Below, piece after piece: positions 54,853-62,943 of a DNA stretch of 64,000 nt (position 1 is its first letter; every line of letters starts with the position of its first letter). Source of the DNA: Microbacterium sp. Root180 (GTDB lineage: Bacteria; Actinomycetota; Actinomycetes; Actinomycetales; Microbacteriaceae); the NCBI RefSeq assembly GCF_001428485.1, contig NZ_LMHS01000003.1, positions 62,001-126,000 of the forward strand, in the 5' to 3' direction. The notes beneath the pieces are model-generated. The model saw only the letters and a program-made list of their open reading frames with translations, was not told the DNA's origin and made no database searches. Made by a program: the position numbers and the translations under genes.

Positions 54853-56291
54853 GCCGCCGCTCCCTTCAGGTACGCGAGGAGGCCGTGGCGGCCGCCCTCC
54901 CGGCCGTAGCCGGACTCCTTGTATCCGCCGAACGGGCTCGACGGGTCGAATCGGTTGAACGTGTTCGCCCAGATCACACCGGCGCGCAGCCGGTCGGCGA
55001 CCGCGAGGATGCGCGAGCCCTTGTCGGTCCAGATGCCCGCCGACAGGCCGTACGGCGTGTTGTTGGCCTTCTCGATCGCCTCCGCGGGCGTGCGGAATGT
55101 GAGCACCGACAGCACCGGACCGAAGATCTCGTCGCGAGCGATCCGGTGGGAGGCCTGCACGTTGGTGAAGATCGTCGGAGCGAACCAGAACCCGCTGTCG
55201 GGGATGACGCAGTCGGCGCTCCAGCGCTCCGCGCCCTCCTCCTCGCCGATGCGGCTCAACTCACGGATGCGGTCGAGCTGCTCACGCGAGTTGATGGCGC
55301 CGATGTCGGTGTTCTTGTCCAGCGGGTCGCCCAGACGAAGCGTCGACAGGCGCGACTTGAGCCGGTCGACGACCTCGTCGTGGATCGACTCCTGCACGAG
55401 CAGTCGACTGCCGGCGCAGCACACGTGACCCTGGTTGAAGAAGATGCCGTTGACGATGCCCTCGATGGCCTGGTCGATGGGGGCGTCCTCGAAGACGATG
55501 TTCGCGGCCTTGCCGCCCAGCTCGAGGGTGAGCTTCTTGTCCGTGCCGGCGACGGCCTTGGCGATCTCGCGGCCGACCGGAGTCGAGCCAGTGAAGGCGA
55601 CCTTGTTCACATCGGGGTGGCGGACCAGAGCGGCACCGGTCGCCCCGGCGCCCGTGACGATGTTCACCACGCCCGGCGGCAGATCGGCCTGCTGCAGGAT
55701 CTCCGCGAAGATCAGCGCAGACAGCGGCGTGGTCTCGGCCGGCTTGATCACGACCGTGTTGCCTGCCGCCAGCGCCGGCGCGATCTTCCACGCGAGCATC
55801 AGCAGCGGGAAGTTCCAGGGGATCACCTGGCCCGCGACGCCGAGGGCGCGCGGGTTCGGACCGAGACCGGCGTAGTCGAGCTTGTCGGCCCAGCCGGCGT
55901 AGTAGAAGAACCACGCGGCCACCAGCGGCACGTCGACGTCGCGGCTCTCCTTGATCGGCTTCCCGTTGTCGAGGCTCTCGGCGACGGCGAGCTCTCGCGC
56001 GCGCTCCTGCACGAGGCGGGCGATGCGGAAGAGGTACTTGCCGCGATCGCGGCCGCTCATCTTCGACCACGTCTTGTCGTGGGCGCGGCGCGCGGCGGCG
56101 ACGGCGGCATCGACATCTGCTTCACTCGCCGTCGCGATGGTCGCGATGTGCTTCTCGTCCGCCGGGGAGATGGTGGCGAAGCTCTCCCCGCGACCGGGAC
56201 GGAACTCGCCGTCGATGAACAGCCCGTACTCGTCGCGGAGGTTCAGGATCGCTCGCGACTCGGGAGCGGGCGCGTACTCAAGAAAACTCAT
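54849..56291 (-). CDS. NAD-dependent aldehyde dehydrogenase
   Basis: A 480-residue full-length enzyme. PWNFPLLMLAWKIAPALAAGNTVV is the cofactor region (core PWNFPLLM), the general base Glu is in LELGGKAANIV, and the catalytic Cys is in FFNQGHVCCAGSR. The C-terminal FGGYKESGYGREGG is typical. Between deoC and the short homologue, it probably oxidises the acetaldehyde released by DeoC to acetate. It starts 12 bases after deoC. Confidence 0.93.
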   Translation of the reverse strand: MSFLEYAPAPESRAILNLRDEYGLFIDGEFRPGRGESFATISPADEKHIATIATASEADVDAAVAAARRAHDKTWSKMSGRDRGKYLFRIARLVQERARELAVAESLDNGKPIKESRDVDVPLVAAWFFYYAGWADKLDYAGLGPNPRALGVAGQVIPWNFPLLMLAWKIAPALAAGNTVVIKPAETTPLSALIFAEILQQADLPPGVVNIVTGAGATGAALVRHPDVNKVAFTGSTPVGREIAKAVAGTDKKLTLELGGKAANIVFEDAPIDQAIEGIVNGIFFNQGHVCCAGSRLLVQESIHDEVVDRLKSRLSTLRLGDPLDKNTDIGAINSREQLDRIRELSRIGEEEGAERWSADCVIPDSGFWFAPTIFTNVQASHRIARDEIFGPVLSVLTFRTPAEAIEKANNTPYGLSAGIWTDKGSRILAVADRLRAGVIWANTFNRFDPSSPFGGYKESGYGREGGRHGLLAYLKGAAA

Positions 56292-56302
56292 GTCTCGGGT
56301 CC

Positions 56303-57310
56303 TCAGTCGATCGTCACGTAGTCGGCGCCGGAGTAGTGGCCGGTCTTCAGCTTCTGGCGCTGCAGCAGCACGTCGTTGAGCAGACTCGACGCGCCGTAGC
56401 GGAACAGGTGGGGCTGCAGCCACTCCTCGCCCACCGTCTCCGCGACGGTGACGAGGTATTTGATCGCGTCCTTGGATGTGCGGATGCCGCCAGCCGGCTT
56501 GACGCCCACCTTCTCGCCGGTCGCGCGATGCCAGTCCCGCACGACCTCGAGCATCAGCAGCGTCACCGGCAGGGTCGCGGCGGGCTGCACTTTCCCGGTC
56601 GACGTCTTGATGAAGTCGCCGCCGGCGAGGATGGCGAGCCATGACGCGCGCTTGACGTTGTCGTAGGTGGTGAGCTCACCGGTCTCGAGGATCACCTTGA
56701 GCGACGCGTAGGTGCCGTCCTCACGACGACAGGCCTCCTTCACACGGGCGATCTGGTCGAAGACCAGGCCGTACCGGCCCGCGAGGAATGCGCCGCGGTC
56801 GATCACCATGTCGATCTCGTCGGCGCCGTGCGCGACGGCTTCCGCGGTGTCGGCGAGCTTGATCTCGAGCGAGGAGCGCCCGCTCGGGAACGCTGTCGCG
56901 ACCGCCGCCACGGAGACCAGCCCGTCGTCGGGGTCGCCGTGCGCGGAGCCCAGCGCCTCGACGGCGTACGGCACCATGTCGCCGTACACGCACACGGCGG
57001 CGACGCGCGGGCAGGTCGGGTCGGACGCATCCGGGTTCAGCGCCTTGGCGACCAGCGATCGCACCTTGCCCGGCGTGTCGGCGCCCTCGAGCGTGGTCAG
57101 GTCGATGAGATCGATGATCTTGTCGAGCGCCCACGCCTTGGAGGATGTCTTGATCGAGCGGGTGCCGAGGCCGGCCGCCCGCTGCTCCAGGCCCACGGCA
57201 TCGACGCCGGGCAGGCCGTGCAGATAGCGGCGGAGGGTCGTGTCGTCGGGTTCCCCGCCGAGCAGCGCGACGGCCCGCTCGGGCAGCGTCTGCAGATCGG
57301 TGCGGCTCAT
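56303..57310 (-). CDS. deoC: Deoxyribose-phosphate aldolase
   Basis: A 335-residue class I aldolase that splits 2-deoxyribose-5-phosphate into glyceraldehyde-3-phosphate and acetaldehyde. The Schiff-base Lys is in GGDFIKTSTGK and the second Lys in VGVKPAGGIRT. The long form, with about 100 extra N-terminal residues, is the usual actinobacterial/mammalian type. GAGGGAG precedes the ATG. It leads the deoC-ALDH-ALDH operon. Confidence 0.95.
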   Translation of the reverse strand: MSRTDLQTLPERAVALLGGEPDDTTLRRYLHGLPGVDAVGLEQRAAGLGTRSIKTSSKAWALDKIIDLIDLTTLEGADTPGKVRSLVAKALNPDASDPTCPRVAAVCVYGDMVPYAVEALGSAHGDPDDGLVSVAAVATAFPSGRSSLEIKLADTAEAVAHGADEIDMVIDRGAFLAGRYGLVFDQIARVKEACRREDGTYASLKVILETGELTTYDNVKRASWLAILAGGDFIKTSTGKVQPAATLPVTLLMLEVVRDWHRATGEKVGVKPAGGIRTSKDAIKYLVTVAETVGEEWLQPHLFRYGASSLLNDVLLQRQKLKTGHYSGADYVTID

Positions 57311-57488
57311 GGTGCTCCCTCTGTCTGGTGATCCTGCTCGCGGGGGCGAGGATCGCTCACCTCGTCGCGCAAAACGTCAAGCCTACCCGGCTCGGTCGGG
57401 TGCGCCGCGATCGCCGGTGACCGTCGGATGCCGCGCACGGCTCGATCGTAGGCTCGTCGGGCCTGGCCGGTCTACGGGTCGGCGGGCC

Positions 57489-58223
57489 CTACGCCGGGGG
57501 CGCGGCCGGCCAGATGAGCTCCGCCACCAGTTCGTCCGGCGTCATGCCGCGTCGCGCGGCCTCTGCCTCGAGCCGGGCGATCGTCGAGGGCGACAGCGCT
57601 CCCGGCCGGGCAGCGGCGTCGGCGGGTCGCTCGCGAAGCAGCAGCGACAGCACGGGCACGACGATGGCGCCGAGGGCAGCGAGGATCGAGGCGATCCCCA
57701 TCGTTCGCGAGTACGCTTCGCCGCCGGTCTCGTCGGTCCACACCGGGTACACGACGAGGACGAACACCAGCGCGAACAGCGCGAGCGTCACGATGAGGCC
57801 GATCCGCACGACGCGCTGACGACGATCCGCCAGCAGCAGGAGCAGGCACGCGAACGCCAGGCCGACGGATGCCGCGACCATCGTCCACAGGACATCCCAG
57901 AACAGCTCCGCCTCCCACGACGGCTGGGCCCACAGCGCGATGATCGCGAGGACGGCGGTGATGACCGCCACCGCTGCGCCGACGAGCCCGACGATCTGCA
58001 GGCGCCGCCCGAGCAGCGACGCGCAGCAGAGCACGGCCACGCTGAAGGCGCCGACGAGACCCGTCGTGCCGAGGACCTTCCACGCCGGATCGCCTAGCTC
58101 GGCGCCGAGCAGTACGACGATGCCGCCGAGGGCGGCGAGCCCGAACGAGACGATGATGATGCCGACGATCACGCGGCGGAGAACGGACATCCGGGGTCGG
58201 GTCTGCTCCACCGCGTCCGTCAT
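57489..58223 (-). CDS. Hypothetical membrane protein
   Basis: A 244-residue protein with six predicted transmembrane segments between residues 15 and 192 and a cytoplasmic C-terminal tail. The tail contains LSPSTIARLEAEAARRGMTPDELVAELI (core ARLEAEAARRGMTPDEL), a short ribbon-helix-helix-like or helical motif. I do not recognise the family. The start overlaps the ribF stop by four bases, so it belongs to the ribF mRNA. Confidence 0.8.
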   Translation of the reverse strand: MTDAVEQTRPRMSVLRRVIVGIIIVSFGLAALGGIVVLLGAELGDPAWKVLGTTGLVGAFSVAVLCCASLLGRRLQIVGLVGAAVAVITAVLAIIALWAQPSWEAELFWDVLWTMVAASVGLAFACLLLLLADRRQRVVRIGLIVTLALFALVFVLVVYPVWTDETGGEAYSRTMGIASILAALGAIVVPVLSLLLRERPADAAARPGALSPSTIARLEAEAARRGMTPDELVAELIWPAAPPA

Positions 58224-59194
58224 GTCAGCTCCTCGCGCACCCGGATGACATCGTCGGTCATCTGCTCGATGAGCGGACCGATCCCCTCGAACGCGACCAT
58301 ACCGCGGATGCGGGCCACGAATTCGATCTCGACCGTGTGTCCGTAGAGATCGAGGTCGGTCTCGTCGAGCACGTACGCCTCGACCTGCCGCAGGACGACG
58401 TCGTCGAAGGTCGGGTTGGTGCCGATGCTGATCGCGGCGGGATAGCGGATGCTGCGCCGCGCGTCCCGGTGATGATCGGCGTCGAGTGCGCCGCCGTCGA
58501 CCAGCCAGCCCGCGTAGACCCCCTCAGCGGGCACGAAGCCCTCGAGGTCGGACGACAGGTTGGCGGTCGGGAATCCGAGCTCGCGGCCGCGCTTGAGTCC
58601 GTGCACGACCACGCCGCGCACCGAGTGTGAGCGGCCGAGGATCCTCGCCGCTCCGGCCACGTCGCCCTCCGCCAGCAGTTCGCGCACCCAGGTGGAGGAC
58701 ACCCTGCGCCCGGCATCGATCGCGCGCACGTCGTCGACGATGTCGACCTCGAAGCCGAACTCGGCGCCGAGCTCTCGCAGGAGGTCCGGCGTGCCCGCTC
58801 CCCCACGGCCGAAGCGGAAGTCCCCGCCCACCAGGACGATGCGCACGCCCAGGGCGCCGACGAGGACGTGTTCGACGAACTCGCGCGCACCGAGATCGGC
58901 GAGGGCCCGGTCGAACGTCAGCAGCAGGGTCGCGTCGACGCCCGCGCTGGCGAGCAGGTCGAGCTTCTGGTGCGCGCCGACGAGACTGTCGGGGCAGATC
59001 TCGGGGCGGAGGAGCGCCAGCGGATTGCGGTCGAACGTGACGGCGACGACACGCGCGCCCGCCTCCGCAGCATCCACCCTTGCGCGATCGATCACGGCTC
59101 GATGTCCGGAGTGGACACCGTCGAACTTGCCGATCGCGACGACCGAGGGTCCGAAGCCCTCAGGCACCTCCGCGGGATCGCGGAAGACGATCAC
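58220..59194 (-). CDS. ribF: Bifunctional riboflavin kinase/FAD synthetase
   Basis: A 324-residue enzyme making FMN and FAD. The N-terminal adenylyltransferase domain has IGKFDGVHSGHRAV and VGGDFRFGRGGAG. The C-terminal riboflavin-kinase domain has RGRELGFPTANL and SIGTNPTFDD. The GTG start overlaps the stop of the upstream membrane protein (GTGA), and the stop overlaps the next gene. In related genomes ribF lies between truB and rpsO; here extra genes separate them. Confidence 0.96.
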   Translation of the reverse strand: MIVFRDPAEVPEGFGPSVVAIGKFDGVHSGHRAVIDRARVDAAEAGARVVAVTFDRNPLALLRPEICPDSLVGAHQKLDLLASAGVDATLLLTFDRALADLGAREFVEHVLVGALGVRIVLVGGDFRFGRGGAGTPDLLRELGAEFGFEVDIVDDVRAIDAGRRVSSTWVRELLAEGDVAGAARILGRSHSVRGVVVHGLKRGRELGFPTANLSSDLEGFVPAEGVYAGWLVDGGALDADHHRDARRSIRYPAAISIGTNPTFDDVVLRQVEAYVLDETDLDLYGHTVEIEFVARIRGMVAFEGIGPLIEQMTDDVIRVREELT

Positions 59195-59640
59195 GAGGCC
59201 ACCACAGCACTCTCGAGCGCGGTCTCGCGCTCCGCCGGGCGATGCGTCATGAGCCACCACAGCCCGAAGAACGGGAGGACGAGGGGGACGAACACGTACC
59301 CGAGCCCGAACCAGGACCACACGCTCGGATGGGCGAACAGCTCGGGCAGCGCGAGGCTCAGCGCACCGACGACCAGCACACCGACCAGTTCGAAGACGAT
59401 CGCGATCCACGCCACGAGATACCAGCCGCGAGAGCCGGCGAATACGAGCGCCAACGTCGCGACGATGTAGACCAGCGCCGACAGCGCCGACAGCGCGTAC
59501 GCGAGCGGGGCCTCCTCGTATCGCTCGACGATCTGGACGAACGAGCGACCGGTGGCGGCGAGCGCCATGATCCCGTAGACGACGACGAGGACACGGCCGA
59601 TTCCGGTCATGCGGCGGCGAGGACGAGCGGGGGATGTCAT
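59191..59640 (-). CDS. Conserved small membrane protein upstream of ribF
   Basis: A 149-residue protein with four transmembrane segments (about 13-35, 45-68, 73-95 and 108-130). The segments GIGRVLVVVYGIMALAATGRSFVQI and FGLGYVFVPLVLPFFGLWWL are well-ordered helices. It overlaps ribF and has been kept in this position, but no function is known. A TAAGAT lies nine bases before the ATG, so its leader would be only a few bases. Confidence 0.82.
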   Translation of the reverse strand: MTSPARPRRRMTGIGRVLVVVYGIMALAATGRSFVQIVERYEEAPLAYALSALSALVYIVATLALVFAGSRGWYLVAWIAIVFELVGVLVVGALSLALPELFAHPSVWSWFGLGYVFVPLVLPFFGLWWLMTHRPAERETALESAVVAS

Positions 59641-59732
59641 GGCTCGTCAATCTTAGTTCGGGCCGCACGGTTGACCTCGCGAGGCAGTCACATAGGCCAC
59701 TTGTTTAACACCAGTAGACAGACACACCGATA

Positions 59733-59748
59733 AGTGACAATATTCACA
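59733..59748 (+). promoter_or_regulatory. CRP/GlxR-like site upstream of the M23 hydrolase gene
   Basis: AGTGA (59733-59737), six bases, then TCACA (59744-59748) matches the TGTGA-N6-TCACA consensus of CRP/GlxR proteins at nine of ten positions. The surrounding 59690-59750 stretch is unusually A/T-rich for this genome, as expected of a promoter. The gene starts 55 bases downstream. Confidence 0.55.
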
Positions 59749-59803
59749 GCACGGACCCGTGCCGTACTTCCCTATCCGCCTCTCCCCTTGCGAAGTACCC
59801 ACC

Positions 59804-60937
59804 ATGCGATCGATCCGTACCCTCTTGCTCGCCGGCGCCGCCGCTGCGGCGCTGACCATCGGCATCATCTCCCCCGCTTCGGCGATTCAGCTGAGCGCTG
59901 CTACGCCGACGCCCACGCCGACCGCGACCGCGAAGGCCACGCCGACGCCCACGCCGACCGCGACCCCGAAGGCCACGCCGACGCCCACGCCGACCGCGAC
60001 CCCGAAGGCCACGCCGACGCCCACGCCGACGGCGGCGACGTTCCGTCTGCCCCTCGCCGCGAAGAGCTACTCCGTCTCCTCCTACTTCGGCCCCCGCTGC
60101 ATCCCGGTCCGTTACGGCCCCACCGTTCATCGAGGCGTCGATATGGCGGCCGCGGGCGGCGCTCCCATCCACGCCGTCGCCGCGGGAATCGTGACGGCGA
60201 CGGTGAACGGGACGTCCTCCCAAGAGGGCTACATCTCCGTGCGCAGCATCATCGACGGCGTCGAGTACAAGACCGTCTACATGCACATGTGGTCCGCGAC
60301 GACACACGTCAAGGTCGGCCAGACCGTCACCGCGGGCCAGCGCATCAGCCAGGTCGGCACCAGCGGAGCCTCATCCGGAAACCACCTCCACCTGGAACTG
60401 TGGAAGTCGACGCCCGCCGGCATGGTGGCGACGGATGCCGCGGCCTTCCTCAAGAACAAGGGGGTGGACCTGTACACCTCGGCGTACCGGGTGAATGCCA
60501 AGCCGACGCCGGCGACGTGCACGTACTACACGGTGGGGGGCGTGAACTTCCGCACCGGACCATCGACCGGCTACTCGGTCATCCGCATGCTGCCTCTCGG
60601 CACCGCCATGGTCCACGTCCCGGGCACGATCACTGCGGGCTTCATCCCCGTCAAGGTCGGCACGCAGACGGGATGGGTGTCGGCATCGCTGGTCTCGCCG
60701 ACCAAGCCTCCGGCTCCGGCGGTCGTCGCGCCGCGCCCCGTACCGAAGCCGCCCACGTATGCCGCGACGGCGGCACTCAACCTCCGCACCGGACCTTCCA
60801 CCGCCAACGCCCGGATTCTGTTGATCCCCAAGGGCGCGAACGTCGGCGTCATCAAGGCGTCCAGCGGCCAGTGGCGCCAGGTGTCCTACGCCGGCAAGAC
60901 CGGCTGGGTGCACTCGACGTATCTCGTCAAGCGCTGA
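59804..60937 (+). CDS. Secreted M23 peptidase with two SH3 domains (cell-wall endopeptidase)
   Basis: A 377-residue exported peptidoglycan hydrolase. The signal peptide spans 1-27, ending SPASA. A Thr/Pro-rich linker (34-76) made of 12-residue repeats follows. The M23 (LytM) zinc site uses His109 and Asp113 in HRGVD and His196 in HLHLE. Two bacterial SH3 domains (about 243-300 and 322-377, each with N/LRTGPST) would bind the wall. Starting at 59759 with GTG would bury the signal peptide, so ATG 59804 is preferred. A CRP-like site lies upstream. Confidence 0.92.
   Translation: MRSIRTLLLAGAAAAALTIGIISPASAIQLSAATPTPTPTATAKATPTPTPTATPKATPTPTPTATPKATPTPTPTAATFRLPLAAKSYSVSSYFGPRCIPVRYGPTVHRGVDMAAAGGAPIHAVAAGIVTATVNGTSSQEGYISVRSIIDGVEYKTVYMHMWSATTHVKVGQTVTAGQRISQVGTSGASSGNHLHLELWKSTPAGMVATDAAAFLKNKGVDLYTSAYRVNAKPTPATCTYYTVGGVNFRTGPSTGYSVIRMLPLGTAMVHVPGTITAGFIPVKVGTQTGWVSASLVSPTKPPAPAVVAPRPVPKPPTYAATAALNLRTGPSTANARILLIPKGANVGVIKASSGQWRQVSYAGKTGWVHSTYLVKR
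59903..60030 (+). repeat. 36-base tandem repeats in the M23 linker
   Basis: Three full units (59903-59938, 59939-59974, 59975-60010) and part of a fourth are nearly identical at the DNA level. Each encodes TPTPTPTATPKA or a one-residue variant. Such repeats change copy number by slippage and set linker length. Confidence 0.92.
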
Positions 60938-60943
60938 CCCCGC

Positions 60944-61312
60944 TCACGCGATCTGGACCGTCCAGATCACGTGCATGCGCCACACCATGACGGCGACTGC
61001 GAGCGCCGCGATGCCCATGATCACCGTGCTCCAGCGGCTGCGCTCGAGCAGGGCCCAGGCGACTCCGGCGATCGGCAGCAAGGCGGCCGAGATCAGGTAC
61101 ACCCAGAACTCGAGCGCGCTGCCGGTCGGGGTGTTGCCCGCGAACGGTGCGATGACCGCCACGACGATCTGCACGACCAGCAGCAGCTCGACGAGCGCCA
61201 GGGAGCCCACGGTGAGGTCGCTGGGCCGGCGGCCCGCAAGCCCGGCGATGAGGCACAGCGATCCGGCGAGCACCGCGACGGCGACCTCCGCGATCGTCAA
61301 CCACAGGATCAT
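60944..61312 (-). CDS. Conserved small membrane protein downstream of truB
   Basis: A 122-residue protein with four transmembrane segments (about 3-25, 35-60, 67-86 and 95-118). It overlaps the truB stop by four bases, so it is coupled to it. No functional motif is visible. Together with the membrane gene before ribF it forms the few-gene insert pattern around the truB-ribF part of the cluster. Confidence 0.8.
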   Translation of the reverse strand: MILWLTIAEVAVAVLAGSLCLIAGLAGRRPSDLTVGSLALVELLLVVQIVVAVIAPFAGNTPTGSALEFWVYLISAALLPIAGVAWALLERSRWSTVIMGIAALAVAVMVWRMHVIWTVQIA

Positions 61313-62196
61313 CGGGGAGCCTCCTCGGGCATGTTCATGATGCTCTTGACGTCGGAACCGCGCCCGCCCACGATGCCCACGAGCGTGCCGGAGGGGTCGA
61401 TCGCCGCTGCGCGCTCGTGCTCGAGCCGGGCGGCGGCGCCGGCGAGCCGTTTGCCGTGGCGCAGGTCACGCGCCTCATCGGCGGTGACGTCGAACCGGCC
61501 CAGCACGGATGCCGCGACCTCCGCGGGGGCGATCAGGGGCCGATCGCCGATCTCCTCGACGCGCGCGGCGTCGGTGACGTCGAACGGGCCGATGCATGTG
61601 CGCCGGAGCGCCGTGAGGTGCCCCCCGACCCCGAGCGCGGAGCCGAGGTCGCGCGCGAGCGATCGGATGTAGGTGCCGCTCGAGCAGTCCACCACCACGT
61701 CGAGGTCGACCACCTCCGCTTCCCGCCGCTCGGCCAGGACCTCGAAGCGCGACACCGTGACCTCGCGGGCCTTGAGCTCGACCTCCTCGCCGGCGCGGGC
61801 GAGGTCGTAGGCGCGGCGGCCGTCGACCTTGATGGCCGAGTAGGTGCTCGGAACCTGCGAGATGCGGCCGGTGAGCGGCGCGATCGCGGCGTGGATCGCG
61901 GCGGAGGCGAGGGACGAGGCATCCGTCGCCGCCACCGCCTGGCCGTCTGCGTCGTCGGTGTCGGTCGCGACGCCGAGTCGGATCGACGCCGTATAGGTCT
62001 TGTCGAGACCCACGATGAATGTCAGCAGGCGCGTCGCCCCTTCGACGCCGAGCACGAGGAGTCCGGTCGCCATGGGATCGAGCGTGCCCGCATGCCCGAT
62101 CTTGCGCGTCCCCAGGGCACGGCGGGCGCGCGCGACGACATCGTGCGAGGTGATCCCGGCGGGCTTGTCGACGAGAAGGATGCCGGCGGCTGCCAT
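61309..62196 (-). CDS. truB: tRNA pseudouridine(55) synthase
   Basis: A 295-residue enzyme that forms pseudouridine 55 in the T loop of tRNAs. The catalytic Asp40 is in GHAGTLDPMATGLL. Other family blocks are KTYTASIRLGVATDTDD and the late CSSGTYIRSLARDLG. A PUA-like C-terminal part follows. Its start overlaps the preceding kinase stop by one base, and rbfA lies just upstream in the usual gene order. Confidence 0.97.
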   Translation of the reverse strand: MAAAGILLVDKPAGITSHDVVARARRALGTRKIGHAGTLDPMATGLLVLGVEGATRLLTFIVGLDKTYTASIRLGVATDTDDADGQAVAATDASSLASAAIHAAIAPLTGRISQVPSTYSAIKVDGRRAYDLARAGEEVELKAREVTVSRFEVLAERREAEVVDLDVVVDCSSGTYIRSLARDLGSALGVGGHLTALRRTCIGPFDVTDAARVEEIGDRPLIAPAEVAASVLGRFDVTADEARDLRHGKRLAGAAARLEHERAAAIDPSGTLVGIVGGRGSDVKSIMNMPEEAPR

Positions 62197-62882
62197 CAGC
62201 CGGACTCCCGCGCCGTGCGCCGCGGGTGCGCGAGGTCGCTGTTGTCGACGATGGCGGATGCCGCGGCCTGAGGCTGCGCCTCGCGGAGGTAGATCCTCTG
62301 CCCCTGGCGATACCGCGCGTTCGACGGCGCTTCCGGATCGGGGTCGCTCCCGTCACGGTCCGCCAGGCGCCGCGCGGCGACGGGCTCCGGCACGTCGAGC
62401 CAGAGCGACCAGTCCCACAGATCGCGCAGTTCCGGGCGGTGCAGGAAGATGCCGTCGACCACGAGCACGGCATCGCGCGGAGCTGTCACCCATTGAGACT
62501 CCTCGACCGCGTCGCGGGCCACGTCGAAGGAGGCGAGTTGGAACCCGGTCGCGCCCGAGGTCTGCGCGCCGTCGCGGAAGGGGTCGATGAGCACGCGACG
62601 GAAGGTGCCGTAGTCGAAGGAGTCGCGGTAGAACCCGTCGGGACTCGTCCGCCCGCGTGCGTAGCGCTCGGATCGCGGGCGATGGAAGCCGTCGATGCTC
62701 GCCCGGTAGACGGCGGCGCCCTTCTCGGCGAAGACCTCCGCGAGACCGTCGGCGAATGTCGTCTTCCCCGCTCCGTCGACGCCGTCGATCGCGACGATCA
62801 CGCGGCCGCCGGGGTTCCTCCGCCTCACCTCGTCGCGCAGTTCGCGCCACAGCGTGGTGACGGGGGTGATCGGCAGGCGCAT
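62196..62882 (-). CDS. Uridine kinase-like P-loop kinase
   Basis: A 228-residue cytoplasmic kinase. The Walker A motif is AIDGVDGAGKTTFA (39-47 region), followed by the Lid/substrate segments SIDGFHRPRSERY and DGIFLHRPEL. This resembles uridine kinase/phosphoribulokinase family proteins; the nucleoside is not certain. TAGGCT lies six bases before the ATG. It is divergent from mutY, and its own stop is fused with the truB start. Confidence 0.88.
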   Translation of the reverse strand: MRLPITPVTTLWRELRDEVRRRNPGGRVIVAIDGVDGAGKTTFADGLAEVFAEKGAAVYRASIDGFHRPRSERYARGRTSPDGFYRDSFDYGTFRRVLIDPFRDGAQTSGATGFQLASFDVARDAVEESQWVTAPRDAVLVVDGIFLHRPELRDLWDWSLWLDVPEPVAARRLADRDGSDPDPEAPSNARYRQGQRIYLREAQPQAAASAIVDNSDLAHPRRTARESG

Positions 62883-62943
62883 GCCCCCAGCCTACGGCCG
62901 GACACGGCGCTGCCCGGCTCGCGTCGAGCATAGGCTGAACGGC

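Noticed and set aside
57489-58223. Ribbon-helix-helix DNA-binding role for the membrane protein's tail
   Set aside because: The short helical motif is too weak to call DNA binding; only the membrane segments are certain.
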